From: Caldilineaceae bacterium
Lineage (GTDB): Bacteria > Chloroflexota > Anaerolineae > Caldilineales > Caldilineaceae
DNA: 64,000 nt
Assembly (NCBI GenBank): GCA_020634755.1
Contig: JACKBC010000037.1
Coordinates: forward strand, 1-64,000
Direction: 5' to 3'
The notes under the pieces are model-generated. The model was not told the DNA's origin, did no database searches, and saw only the letters and a list, made by a program, of their open reading frames with translations. Position 1 is the first letter of the stretch; the number at the start of each line of letters is the position of its first letter. Of the stretch, positions 1 through 9,582 are shown in pieces. The position numbers and the translations under genes were made by a program.

Positions 1-3000
1 CTCGGTGCCGGTATTGTCCGCGCCGTCGCCATCGGCATCCAGCCACACACGGTTGCCCAGGCTCATGCGCACAAAGCCAAAGTCTACCGTGGCATCGTAG
101 TTGGCGTCGGCGGCCACGGTGGTCTGCGCCAGCGTTTCACCATTGGGCTGCCCGCTGTTGGACGCATCATTTACGTCTTCGGCCCCCAGCGTCAAGCTGA
201 CGGTTGCGCTGCGAATGCCGTTGGCCTGAATGCCGGCCACGGTCGGCTCGTCAATCCCGTTGTCGTCCTGGTCGCTGTTCTCCGGCGTACCGCTGGTGGT
301 GGTGCTCCACCAGTCCGCCAGCACCGCGCCGGCGGCAAAGTTCTCCGGCGCAATTTCGACTATGTACTCGCCCGGCGCCAGGTTGTCAAAGCGGTAGAAG
401 CCCTCGGCATTGGTCTGCGTAGTCGAAATGACGGTGGTGGCATCCCCTGCACTGTAGAGGTTGACAACTACATTCGCAAAGCCAGGCTCGGTTCCGCCAT
501 TGTCTGTGCCGTCGCCATCCACGTCTGCCCAGACGCGGTTCCCCAGCGACATACGCACAAAGCCAAAGTCCACGGTGGCGTCATAGTTTTCGTCACCGGT
601 GACCGGCGGGGTCAACGTGTCGCCAGCCAGGCTGGCTTCGCCCGTTGGCTCTTGGCCCACGGCCAGCGTCACCACGGCGCTCAGCAAGCCGTTGCTAAGC
701 ACATCATTGGGGTTGGATGGGTCGACACCGTTATCATCCTGGTCTACATTTTCAGCGGCGCCGCCATCGGTCGTGCTGCGCCAGCCGTCCAGCGGTTCAC
801 CGGCGCCAAACTCGCTGGCCGGGATCTGCACCACGTAGTCGCCCGGCGGCAGGCCGTCAAAGCGGTAGTAGCCTGCCCCATTGCTGACCGTGGTAATGGG
901 CGCGCCGCTGGCGTCAGTCACCGGCGTGACGCCATCCGCCGCCAGCAGGTTGATGACAACGCCGGCAAAGCCCGGCTCGGCGCCATCATCTGTGCCCACA
1001 AAGTTGGTGTCTTCCCACAGCCGATTGCCCAGGCTCATCTGCACAAAACCCAGGTCGACGGTGGCGTCATAGTTGATATCGGGCGCACGGTCGCCGTCCC
1101 GGGCCGCGTCCACATCCTCCGTAGCGGCGCTGCCATCATCGACGGGCTCACTCGCCACGCCCAGCGCCACCGAACCGCTGCGGATGCCGGCGACCCGCGT
1201 ATGGGCCGCCGGCGCCGGATTGATGCCATTGTCGTTCAGGTCGACATTTTCAGTACCGCCGGTGATGGTGCTCCACCAGCTTTCCAGGTCGCCGCCACTC
1301 TGGAATTCAGCGGCCGGAATTTCGACAATGTAGTTGCCCGGCCGCAGATGGTCAAAGCGATAGTAGCCTGCGGCCGTGGTTGTGGTGGTTGAAATAATCG
1401 TATTGGGATCGGCCGCGTCGTACAGGTTTACCGTCACCGGGCCAGGAGGCGCGTTGTTAGCATCGTTATCGATGCCATCGCCATTGAGATCCAGCCAGAC
1501 GCGATTGCCCAACGAGAGCGACGTAAAGCCAAAGTCAACCGTGGCGTCATAATTGACGTCGGTGGCCACGTCGCCAGCCGCCAGCGTTTCCGCATTGGCG
1601 CCACCAGGCGCGCTGGGCTCGGCGCTGGGCGCGCTGTCTACAACCAGCGAAACCGGCGCGCTAAAGAGGCCCGCGCTGGGGTCTGTGCCAGCCCCATTGT
1701 CGTTCTGGTCTGGCCCGGCGCCGCTATCGACTGTGCTCACCAAGCCATACAATGGATCGGCTGCATCATCAAACTGGTCAGCCAGGATGGCCACCACGTA
1801 GTCGCCGGCGGTCAGATTGTCAAAGCGGTAGAAGCCTTCTGGATTGGTAACCTGTGTATCCAGCGGCGTGCTCAGGTCATCCGCCGCATAGAGCGTCACC
1901 GTTACGCCGCCCACGCCGGGCTCGGTCCCGCCGTTATCTGTGCCATCTACATCGGCATCCAGCCATATGCGGTTGCCAATTGACATGGGCGGCACAAAGC
2001 CGAAGTCCACGGTCATATTGCCGCTGGCATCGGGCGCAATGGCGGCCGCGTCCTGCGCATCGCCGGCTTGGGTATCGCTTTCAGCCGGTTCATTGCCGCC
2101 AAGTAGCGTGAAGGCGCCCGACTCATAAGTACCGGGCGTGGACTCAGCCGCAATGTTAGAGTCATCTTCCGTGTCGTCATCGTCGGCTGGATTCTGCACG
2201 GGCGAGGCCAAATAGCCGGCCGGCGGCGTCACCTGCACCTTATAAGTGCCTGCGGGCAGATTGTCGAAGAAATAGAGTCCACCTGGTCCCGTGGTTTGGG
2301 CAGTGACCGCGGCCCCGGTTACATCGGTGGCCGCGCTGAAGTTGCCACTACCGTTATCCACAAGCAGGCTGACCGTGGCGCCCTGAATGGCTAGCTCGCC
2401 CCCATCTTGAATGCCGTCGGCATTGGAATCCTGCCACACATAGGAACCGATGCTCACCGGTCGGTAGAAGCCAAAGTCGACGGTCATGTTGCCGTTTGCA
2501 TCACTGGCATCATCCTGCGTGTCGCCAGCGGCTGTACCCGCTTCGGTCGGTTCACCGTCGATGCGCAACGTAAAGACGCCGGACTCGAAAGTACCAGGTG
2601 TGGGCTCGCTGGCAATGTTCGAATCGTTCTCGGCATTGTCATCATTGGCTGTATTCTGCACCGGTGAAGGCAAATAGCCCATACCGGCGGGGGGCGTCAC
2701 CTGCACCTTATAGTCACCCTCGGGCAGGTTATCGAAGAAGTAGAGCCCATCCGCCAACGTCGTCTGGCTGGAAACAGGAGCACCATTGGCATCAATGGCC
2801 GGGATAAAGTTGCCCGCACCGTCATCGACCAACAGCGTAACTGTTGCCCCTTCAATGGCTGGCTCACCAGTGTCTTGGGCGCCGTTGGCGTTGCTATCTT
2901 CCCATACAAAGGAGCCAATACTAACCGTTCGCTCAACATTGGTAAAGGTAACCGTAATATTCTCACTGGCATCCAGGTCAATGGTCGCCTGCCGATTGGC

Positions 3001-4851
3001 TTCATCAATCACCGAACCAATGTCGGTATCCCCATTAATGGTGATGCTATCCAACTTCCAATCGGTGAGCGCATCTTCTGTGATTATATAGGAGCCTGCG
3101 TCCTTGGTTATGGATGAGCTCGTAGCTGTACCGGCAGAGGTCGTCAGGCTCACTGCATTTAGGTCAGCATCCGAACTGGAGAAAGTGAAAGTAGCATCGC
3201 CACCCACTGTATTTTTGACAATGGTAATGGTGCCAGTAATTACAGGCTCATAGCTATAATCCACACAAACACCGGCCGATGCATAGGTTTTTTGTACCGC
3301 GGCTAAATTGCCACCCCCTCCGGTTGTACTTACTCCGCTGAGGGTTGCAAATGGCAGGTCGACCGTCTCACCAGAGCTAGCGGCAATAAAATCAGCCAAA
3401 GTAGCATAATTAGTACTAATTGTACCTAACTTGTATTGCCAATCGCTATACGAAAAGCTAGACGCCCCACTCAGATCTGTGATGCCATCATAGAGCGCAT
3501 ATGTTTTGATACCTGTGTCCAAACCCACGGACGAATTCAAGAAGTTGTTATCCGGTAATGTTAAGAAGCCATCTGAACTAGTGACGATACGCGCATTTTG
3601 TGAATTGACAGCTCTATTTTCAATACCAATCCATTGCTGTAACCCAATATAGCTATTAATCGTTATCGCGGTGAGCGTACCAAACGCTGGGTCAAATTTT
3701 GGAAGGCTAAACGTATGATTGAGCTCGGTCACCTGCAGCGGGATTGCTTCACAGAACGTAAGGTGGTCTGTTGGCGACACCAGTCCTGCATCCACATCTT
3801 GATTGTTGGCGCCACCGGTTAACACAATGTTGCCGGTCCGGCCTGTGCTCGAATCGGCATCGCTATCATTGGCCACATTTCCACCTTGGAGCGCTGTCGT
3901 GAAGCTATATCCTGGTGGCGCAACAAATTCCACGTAGTAAGTATCCGGTAGCAATCCATTGAATGTGTAAAATCCAGCGGCATCGGTCGCCGTCACCCCC
4001 AACAGCGCGTTATCGCTGGCCCGATAGAGTTTGACAAATACCCCTTCTATCCCCGGTTCCCCACTTTGCTGGATACCGTCTCCATTGCTGTCAAGCCAAA
4101 CGTAGTCTCCCAGTTGGGACACCGCAAGAATTTCAACGCGGTAATCTTCAACTTCTCCATCTGCCGCCGCCCCGGATGGCGTATTACACCCTCCTGGTGT
4201 GCTGCAGTAGCGAAAGCGGGCATAGGTAAAGCCAATCATCGCATTAGGTGGGATGTCAAAATCAATGGTTTCATTGGAAGCGTCCGTACGTACAGCATTA
4301 TTGTTAACTAGATTATCCGAGGCAATTTGCTCTCCAGGGTCTGTGAAATCACCATCTTGGTTGAAGTCGATCCAGCCATTTACATACGCGCTGCTATTTA
4401 AAGGTTGTTGTAAACCAATGGAAATGATACTCTTGAAGCTGGGTCGAAGAGGTGTTTTTAATTGCACGCCATCTTCATCATCGGGCACACCATTTGCGTC
4501 ATCCCCATCGGCTCCAGCGCTTGGCTGACCATCTGATTCGCCATCAATCTGAGCACCAATACGCAGGATGGCTGCCACATTGTGGCTTGCCCCTCCGGTG
4601 GCTGATGTGGTTGCATAATCGCTGGCAAAACCTGATTGAGCCGCCGTGGGCAGATCACCAAAGTCAACCGTTTGCGCCCACGCAATTAGCGGTTGGGGCA
4701 ACCATGTTGCAGCCAATTGAGCCGCTGGCCTGGGCAAAACACTGTTGGCCACCGGCGGTGGGATTAATCCACTTAGTAACGATACGTACAGTAGGACAAG
4801 CCCAGCCGTGCGTAGAGAATGATTGATTCGTTTACGATTTCTATGCTTCAT
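1..4851 (-). CDS. Giant secreted SdrD-B repeat surface protein (3' end outside window)
   Basis: The frame is open from an ATG at 4849-4851, preceded by an AGGAG ribosome site, to the left edge of the window: 1617 codons with no stop. A basic N-terminus followed by a hydrophobic stretch looks like a signal peptide. Near residue 231 is a GEVEDY motif, typical of secreted mosaic proteins. One SdrD-B-like domain (LGDYVWLDSNGDG) starts near 247. A middle region (about 370-640) resembles a choice-of-anchor domain followed by a prealbumin-like domain. From about 640 there are tandem SdrD-B domains starting near 640, 797, 955, 1109, 1270, 1433 and 1594, each opening with (V/M)SxGxxVWxDxNxDG and containing FYRFDNLxxGxY. 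Acidic DxNxDG motifs suggest calcium-stabilised beta-sandwich stalks, as known for SdrD. Function is inferred as a cell-surface or matrix protein. The C-terminal anchor, if any, is not visible. Confidence 0.9.
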   Translation of the reverse strand, partial: MKHRNRKRINHSLRTAGLVLLYVSLLSGLIPPPVANSVLPRPAAQLAATWLPQPLIAWAQTVDFGDLPTAAQSGFASDYATTSATGGASHNVAAILRIGAQIDGESDGQPSAGADGDDANGVPDDEDGVQLKTPLRPSFKSIISIGLQQPLNSSAYVNGWIDFNQDGDFTDPGEQIASDNLVNNNAVRTDASNETIDFDIPPNAMIGFTYARFRYCSTPGGCNTPSGAAADGEVEDYRVEILAVSQLGDYVWLDSNGDGIQQSGEPGIEGVFVKLYRASDNALLGVTATDAAGFYTFNGLLPDTYYVEFVAPPGYSFTTALQGGNVANDSDADSSTGRTGNIVLTGGANNQDVDAGLVSPTDHLTFCEAIPLQVTELNHTFSLPKFDPAFGTLTAITINSYIGLQQWIGIENRAVNSQNARIVTSSDGFLTLPDNNFLNSSVGLDTGIKTYALYDGITDLSGASSFSYSDWQYKLGTISTNYATLADFIAASSGETVDLPFATLSGVSTTGGGGNLAAVQKTYASAGVCVDYSYEPVITGTITIVKNTVGGDATFTFSSSDADLNAVSLTTSAGTATSSSITKDAGSYIITEDALTDWKLDSITINGDTDIGSVIDEANRQATIDLDASENITVTFTNVERTVSIGSFVWEDSNANGAQDTGEPAIEGATVTLLVDDGAGNFIPAIDANGAPVSSQTTLADGLYFFDNLPEGDYKVQVTPPAGMGYLPSPVQNTANDDNAENDSNIASEPTPGTFESGVFTLRIDGEPTEAGTAAGDTQDDASDANGNMTVDFGFYRPVSIGSYVWQDSNADGIQDGGELAIQGATVSLLVDNGSGNFSAATDVTGAAVTAQTTGPGGLYFFDNLPAGTYKVQVTPPAGYLASPVQNPADDDDTEDDSNIAAESTPGTYESGAFTLLGGNEPAESDTQAGDAQDAAAIAPDASGNMTVDFGFVPPMSIGNRIWLDADVDGTDNGGTEPGVGGVTVTLYAADDLSTPLDTQVTNPEGFYRFDNLTAGDYVVAILADQFDDAADPLYGLVSTVDSGAGPDQNDNGAGTDPSAGLFSAPVSLVVDSAPSAEPSAPGGANAETLAAGDVATDVNYDATVDFGFTSLSLGNRVWLDLNGDGIDNDANNAPPGPVTVNLYDAADPNTIISTTTTTAAGYYRFDHLRPGNYIVEIPAAEFQSGGDLESWWSTITGGTENVDLNDNGINPAPAAHTRVAGIRSGSVALGVASEPVDDGSAATEDVDAARDGDRAPDINYDATVDLGFVQMSLGNRLWEDTNFVGTDDGAEPGFAGVVINLLAADGVTPVTDASGAPITTVSNGAGYYRFDGLPPGDYVVQIPASEFGAGEPLDGWRSTTDGGAAENVDQDDNGVDPSNPNDVLSNGLLSAVVTLAVGQEPTGEASLAGDTLTPPVTGDENYDATVDFGFVRMSLGNRVWADVDGDGTDNGGTEPGFANVVVNLYSAGDATTVISTTQTNAEGFYRFDNLAPGEYIVEIAPENFAAGAVLADWWSTTTSGTPENSDQDDNGIDEPTVAGIQANGIRSATVSLTLGAEDVNDASNSGQPNGETLAQTTVAADANYDATVDFGFVRMSLGNRVWLDADGDGADNTGTE

Positions 4852-4940
4852 AGAGCAGCTCCTAACTGCATGGATGTTGATGAGCGCGATGGTAAGATCG
4901 ATGGATGGTTGAATCAAAGATTTGCATCAAATACTCTACA

Positions 4941-4980
4941 ATCTGCGTAATTCTTGATTTTTATCAAAAATTACGCAGAT
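4941..4980. repeat. Near-perfect 40-bp palindrome
   Basis: The arms ATCTGCGTAATT (4941-4952) and AATTACGCAGAT (4969-4980) are exact inverted repeats, with a second nested pair TTGAT/ATCAA. The unit TTACGCAGA recurs immediately after (4981-4990), followed by a T run. It lies about 90 bp upstream of the giant surface-protein gene, so it is either a terminator-like structure in the leader or promoter area or a dispersed palindromic repeat. Confidence 0.6.
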
Positions 4981-5444
4981 TACGCAGATTTTTCGAGTTT
5001 GTTTTTGAGTCGTCGGTATGCAAGTGATGTGGTTCCCAAATTTGAGAGAAGACCATTTGGTGTATCGGTAATCTTCGGGTAGTTGATTAATTGAGCTTGT
5101 TCAATGCCATTCAATTTAGTGAGCGCTATTAATTCGACTTGCTCGAGTTGTGATTTCTAAAAATTAAGCGACCAGACAACCAGTGATGTTTGGGCGCGCT
5201 CATCGTGGATGCTAGGCGCCTTCACTTTACAGCATCTACACTCTTTAAAATTAGGATTTACGCAAGCCTGGAGCAGGAATCGCCTAGGTAGAGATACTGT
5301 TTCGTCCTGGCGAACCACAGGCGCTGTGTAAGTCATAAAATGTAATCATTTTGTAATGTTAACAACGAGAATTCTAGAGGAATTTGAGGTATAGTGTGAG
5401 GAATAGGAATTTGATAGACTTTCCGCTCTATATTTTCCTACACA

Positions 5445-5477
5445 GTGAGACAGCTTGTTCGCAGCAAGCTGTCTCAC
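5445..5477. other. Strong hairpin, 13-bp stem and 7-nt loop
   Basis: GTGAGACAGCTTG (5445-5457) and CAAGCTGTCTCAC (5465-5477) are perfect inverted repeats. There is no clean T tract on either side, so a terminator role is uncertain. It could be a stray repeat or a regulatory structure. Confidence 0.5.
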
Positions 5478-5724
5478 CCTCATTTTCTCCAGAAGTAATA
5501 CAATCAGCCCAAGAATATCACAACCAAAAGTGCGACTCCATACGCCATATTGCGTATAAGCAATGGCTATATTATTTACAACTGGGATTTGCTGCAGCTT
5601 ACCGGAGCCTGAAGGGGATAAGTATTAGGCTTACCATGTGGGGTCGCAAGCCAGTGTTCAAAGATAACTTGTAGATTTAAACCTTGTAAGCAAGGCAACG
5701 CATTATGTAGAGCATAGAGTAATT

Positions 5725-5812
5725 ATCAGTACACTGCAACGGTGTTGGCGGAATAGGCGTTGGTCTGGTCTATTGAACCCGACACTATCACTTGCCATTG
5801 CGATCTACTGAT
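5725..5812 (+). repeat. Family A element, copy 1 (88 bp)
   Basis: The left end reads ATCAGTACACTGCAACGG. The right end, reverse-complemented, reads ATCAGTAGATCGCAATGG. The two ends are therefore imperfect inverted repeats of about 18 bp. The left end contains the small palindrome ACACyGCAACGGTGT. The right end touches the TAA stop of the minus-strand gene at 5812-9048. Confidence 0.8.
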
Positions 5813-8800
5813 TATGGATGGGTTGCCGTGAAATCGACGGTAATCGTCAAAGCCGCGGCGGGGGCAAGCGGCAGCGGTGCGCCAGACAGGGTCCACGTAA
5901 GTACGCCGGATGCCTGGAGCGCAGGCGAAATAGAAGCGGCATTATATTGCAGATAGGCCGGATCATAGCGGTCTACCAGCGTTACTTGGCTGACCGTTAT
6001 TTGGCCTCGATTTTCAACCCGCAAGGCGTACTGCACCCTATCACCAGAGCGGGCCACGCCTGCGGCCGGCGTTAGCAACACCTTATGCAGCCCAAGCTGT
6101 GGCGGCGCACCTGAGGCCACTGTGGTGCTGGCCGAGGCCGCATTGTTGGCGCTGCCCGTTTCATTGGCGCCACCGATTTGCGCCGTATTGGTCCAATTGC
6201 CGCTTTCAAGAGCGCGGGCCGTGACCGATATGACCTGGCTTGTATGGGGCGCCACAGCACCCAAGTTGCAATTCAACTCATTTTGTACCAGGGCGCAACG
6301 GTGATCCACAACGCTGACCAGTTCGATACCCATCGGCGGCGTATCGACCAGTAGCACATCTAACGCGGTGGTAGTGAGGCTGGGATTGGTAATTTCCAAC
6401 GTGTACACGAGCAAACTAGAGAGCGTTGCCGTTGCGGGCGCCTGCTTGGTAATGGCGAGGTCTACATTGTCATATACAAAGCCAAAGTCCGCATCGGTAA
6501 TCGTTTGGCCCTGGGCCAGCGCGACCGTATAGGCGCCGATGCTGGTCAAACCATAGCCCGCAGCCGCGCCCACGGTCACCGTGTAAGTGCCCGCCGGCAG
6601 ATGGGCGAATTGATAGATGCCATCAATTGTTTCCTGGGTGGTTATGCTGCCGTCTGCTGCGGTCAGCGTCATCAGGACACCATTGACCGGTGTGTTCTCC
6701 CCGGCGTCTAATACGCCATTTCCATTGGTATCTAAAAACACATAATCGCCAATGGCGCCAGCAGACTGGGCAGTCAGCGTGTGGCTCGCCTGGTTATCCG
6801 CACTCACTGAATCCCCCTTGGCCGAGACAGAGACGCTATTGGCAATGCTCTGGGCGACGGTCGCCACCGCGGTTAAGGTAATGGGCCGGCTGGCCTGCGG
6901 CGCAAGCGCCCCAATGGCGCAGGTCAACCCATCACCATCAAGATGACAGCCAGCGCCGTTTACAGCCTGAAAAACAAGACCCAGAGGCTGCGTATCGGTT
7001 AGGGTAACGGCGCTCATCGTAATGTTCGACGTGTTGTGGACGGTCAGCAAGTATTCAAACGGAGCGCCAGTTGCAACTGATGCGGAGCCGGTTTTGCGTA
7101 CACGCACATTGCACACGCTGAGCCCACTGTTGTGCGCCCCAAGTGTAGAAGGCGCCACCGTGCCTTGCTCACCGGCCAAAACCCAATCGGCCCCGCTGCT
7201 GCCATCCACGCCATTCACAAGCCGCACCACGCTTTGGGCATTACCCGCCGTTCCCGGCGCAAAACCGCCCCACAGAATCCCAGCCGGCGGATCGTCATTG
7301 GTATTGTCGCCTACGTCACTCCCCCAGCGCATATAGTCAATCGCGTTGGCCGCGATGGCGCTATTCCCCCGGTACAGCGTAATGTTGTCGCTGCTATTGC
7401 GTAAACTAGATGAAGCCGCCCCGGTTCCCCCGGCCCCCCACAGCTGCATTACGCCATCACTGGGATCGGCATCATTTACGCCATTGTCGTCATGGATCAC
7501 AATATATGTGCCAGCCGGGATTCCCCCGGACGGTGCTTCAATGAGCCGAAAAAATTCACCGGCATTCTGTTCATTGTCCGATATGTAATATTGGGCGCCT
7601 GCCGGAATATCGACTGTGGCATACAGCTCGACCCACTCATCGTTATTGGCGCCTAACTCATTATACAGCACCTCGTTGATAATAAGCGCCGGGCCGCCGC
7701 TGCCGCCCGCAGCAGGCGCACAGAGATCTGTGGCAGGTGCGGGGTTGGGCGTCACATCGGCACTGGCAAAGTTATTGGACAGTTCGCCATCATTGGCGGC
7801 AGTTACGGTCACCGTGTTCACGAGCGCATCTGTACGATTGGCCGTGGCTTGCAGCAGGATAGTCTCGGCGCTGTGAGCGGCCAGCGTTTCCAGCTGGCAG
7901 GTGAGCAGGCTTGCCGTCAACGTACAGCGGGGGTCGGATACAGCAGCAAAACGTACGCCCGGTGGCGCCACATCGGTGACTATCAAGCCGGCGGCTATGC
8001 TATCACTGGTGTTGCTGATCCCAATGGCATAATTGTATAACGCGCCCACCGTGACCACATCCGGCGCGTCTTTCACGACCATCACCTCGGCTTGGGGCAA
8101 TGCCCGCACCACTGTCGGGCCCATCATGCTCAGTTTCTCGGTCAGGCCGCGACCATTGGGTAGCGGATCATTATCCCCCACGGCAATCAACATTTGGGCA
8201 ACCGGTATATCCGAGCGAAAGCCAATCCAGCGCGCCGATCCATTGCCACAGCCTGGGGACTGACCTTGCGCCGCCGTGTGTGCATCTGGCGCGCCCTGGT
8301 CACATTGCGCGTCTTCCGCTGCAATACCGCCTTGTTGGCTCACCGTTGAAGCAATGGGCACGTCGCCAATGAGCGCCCCCGATGCATCCAGCAGACGCAT
8401 GAAAGCCGTGGTCCCGCGCATGCTCGTCTCTAGATCCCCCCAAAAAGCGCCAAAAGCCAACACCGGCTCTGAAAACGCTATGTGAATGGCATTGAGCCCA
8501 TACAAGTTGCTTAGTTGATTAAAATAGTAGTCGCCCGCCGCAGCCGCATTGGGTTTGGGCGCCCGATCCTGCATGGTGCAACTACTGGCGCCGCCGTTGA
8601 TCTGCACATTGGCATAGGCCGGCGCGCCAATGGCGCTAGAACCGCTATTGAAGCCCAAATAGGCCGGCAAATCGACGGGCGCCACCGTGATGGCGAACCC
8701 ATCCGGCTGTTGCAAGACAAGCGGGGCATTCACAGGCGTCCCCGTGGGGCCAGGAATGTTAGAACGGATAGCCACACTATTGGGAATAGTTGTGGTAGCG

Positions 8801-9048
8801 CTGCTGATCCATGCGGCGCGTTGGGCATTTAAGCGTGCTGGCGCACCAAGATAAACCTCATTCTGACAGTCCACAGCGGTCGGACCGGCTAGCCCATAAA
8901 TCTCATCACCAATATAGGCGCTGCCCCAAGCATATGTCTGATGGTGCGGGGCAGCCACTACTGGCGCAATTGAAACGATCTGAATGAGCATCATAAACAG
9001 GAAAAGACTTGCTATTGTGCTCCATAGCAGAGAGGCAGTTCTTGGCAT
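5812..9048 (-). CDS. Secreted DUF11 / lamin-tail / SdrD-B surface protein, probably 3'-truncated
   Basis: 1078 codons. Residues 1-33 form a signal peptide (hydrophobic core followed by VVAAP). An N-terminal domain of unknown fold (about 35-310) is followed by DUF11 repeats (first one near 320-430, with DxxPxG and C..CxL motifs), a lamin-tail-like domain (about 450-640, INEVLYNELG...DEWVELY), another DUF11, an SdrD-B domain (IGDYVFLDTNGNG) and two further DUF11 domains. DUF11 domains usually finish with an NTAxVxG strand. The last one here stops short at ITVDFTATHP, exactly where the family A repeat begins, so the gene may have lost its C-terminus by insertion or rearrangement. It lacks the 'YLP' tag seen on neighbouring secreted proteins. 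Probable role: cell envelope or extracellular structural protein. Confidence 0.88.
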   Translation of the reverse strand: MPRTASLLWSTIASLFLFMMLIQIVSIAPVVAAPHHQTYAWGSAYIGDEIYGLAGPTAVDCQNEVYLGAPARLNAQRAAWISSATTTIPNSVAIRSNIPGPTGTPVNAPLVLQQPDGFAITVAPVDLPAYLGFNSGSSAIGAPAYANVQINGGASSCTMQDRAPKPNAAAAGDYYFNQLSNLYGLNAIHIAFSEPVLAFGAFWGDLETSMRGTTAFMRLLDASGALIGDVPIASTVSQQGGIAAEDAQCDQGAPDAHTAAQGQSPGCGNGSARWIGFRSDIPVAQMLIAVGDNDPLPNGRGLTEKLSMMGPTVVRALPQAEVMVVKDAPDVVTVGALYNYAIGISNTSDSIAAGLIVTDVAPPGVRFAAVSDPRCTLTASLLTCQLETLAAHSAETILLQATANRTDALVNTVTVTAANDGELSNNFASADVTPNPAPATDLCAPAAGGSGGPALIINEVLYNELGANNDEWVELYATVDIPAGAQYYISDNEQNAGEFFRLIEAPSGGIPAGTYIVIHDDNGVNDADPSDGVMQLWGAGGTGAASSSLRNSSDNITLYRGNSAIAANAIDYMRWGSDVGDNTNDDPPAGILWGGFAPGTAGNAQSVVRLVNGVDGSSGADWVLAGEQGTVAPSTLGAHNSGLSVCNVRVRKTGSASVATGAPFEYLLTVHNTSNITMSAVTLTDTQPLGLVFQAVNGAGCHLDGDGLTCAIGALAPQASRPITLTAVATVAQSIANSVSVSAKGDSVSADNQASHTLTAQSAGAIGDYVFLDTNGNGVLDAGENTPVNGVLMTLTAADGSITTQETIDGIYQFAHLPAGTYTVTVGAAAGYGLTSIGAYTVALAQGQTITDADFGFVYDNVDLAITKQAPATATLSSLLVYTLEITNPSLTTTALDVLLVDTPPMGIELVSVVDHRCALVQNELNCNLGAVAPHTSQVISVTARALESGNWTNTAQIGGANETGSANNAASASTTVASGAPPQLGLHKVLLTPAAGVARSGDRVQYALRVENRGQITVSQVTLVDRYDPAYLQYNAASISPALQASGVLTWTLSGAPLPLAPAAALTITVDFTATHP

Positions 9049-9161
9049 ATTGATTAGAATTTTGGTTGTTGCGTCAGATATACTGCGGTTGTGATGAAAC
9101 CGGAGCTTGCCATCAAAGTCTCAGTCAGCAGAAAAACGCCGATTTTCATGTAGAACTGAGT

Positions 9162-9249
9162 ATCAGTAGATCGCAATCGCGAAAGATAGAGTCGGATTCA
9201 CCATTCGCGACCAACGCCTCTTTCGCCAACACCGTTGCGGTGTACTGAA
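9162..9249 (-). repeat. Family A element, copy 2 (88 bp)
   Basis: Same 88-bp element as at 5725-5812 but in the opposite orientation: ATCAGTAGATCGCAATCG on the left and the reverse complement of ATtCAGTACACCGCAACGG on the right. With copy 1 it brackets the surface-protein gene 5812-9048 as a pair of inverted copies. Confidence 0.8.
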
Positions 9250-9390
9250 TATAGATTGTGGGGCTGAATCTAGCATACCGTGGTTTTATCCCAAAAAACT
9301 AAGCCAAATTGCCTATTTTGGCGCGGAGAATTATATGAGGATCTGGCAACATAGCCGAGATATGGTATGATTCAAAAAGCTTATATAACG

Positions 9391-9546
9391 GCGGTTGTGC
9401 ACAGCACAGAGCCATCACAGAAATAAGCCGGCGGTTGTGCACAGCACAGAGCCATCACAGAAATAAGCCGGCGGTTGTGCACAGCACAGAGCCATCGCAG
9501 AAATAAGCCGGCGGTTGTGCACAGCACAGAGCCATCATAGAAATAC
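9391..9546. repeat. Tandem repeat, 40-bp unit, about 3.9 copies
   Basis: The unit begins GCGGTTGTGCACAGCACAGA and starts at 9391, 9431, 9471 and 9511. The copies are nearly identical, differing by single bases in the CATCACAG part. There are no variable spacers, so this is not a CRISPR array. Each unit contains TTGTGCACAGCACA. The array ends about 36 bp before the start of the radical SAM gene at 9583, so it occupies that gene's promoter or leader region. Confidence 0.9.
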
Positions 9547-9582
9547 AGCATTCGAGAATATTCAGTTTCTAAAACCAACTCT

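Larger units (their letters stand above)
4852..5724. other. Gene-poor upstream region
   Basis: This 870-bp stretch between two surface-protein genes is AT-richer than its neighbours. It holds the 40-bp palindrome at 4941-4980 and a hairpin at 5445-5477. A 96-codon plus-strand reading frame (5384-5674) runs straight through the hairpin, has no convincing ribosome site and matches nothing I recognise, so I do not call it a gene. The promoter of the minus-strand gene starting at 4851 must lie here, but I cannot place it. Confidence 0.5.

Noticed and set aside
5384..5674. 96-codon plus-strand frame
   Set aside because: It passes through a hairpin, has no convincing ribosome site and no recognisable family. 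It may still be a small gene, but I cannot support it.
9391..9546. Possible CRISPR array
   Set aside because: The 40-bp units are directly adjacent with no spacers, and no cas genes are present.
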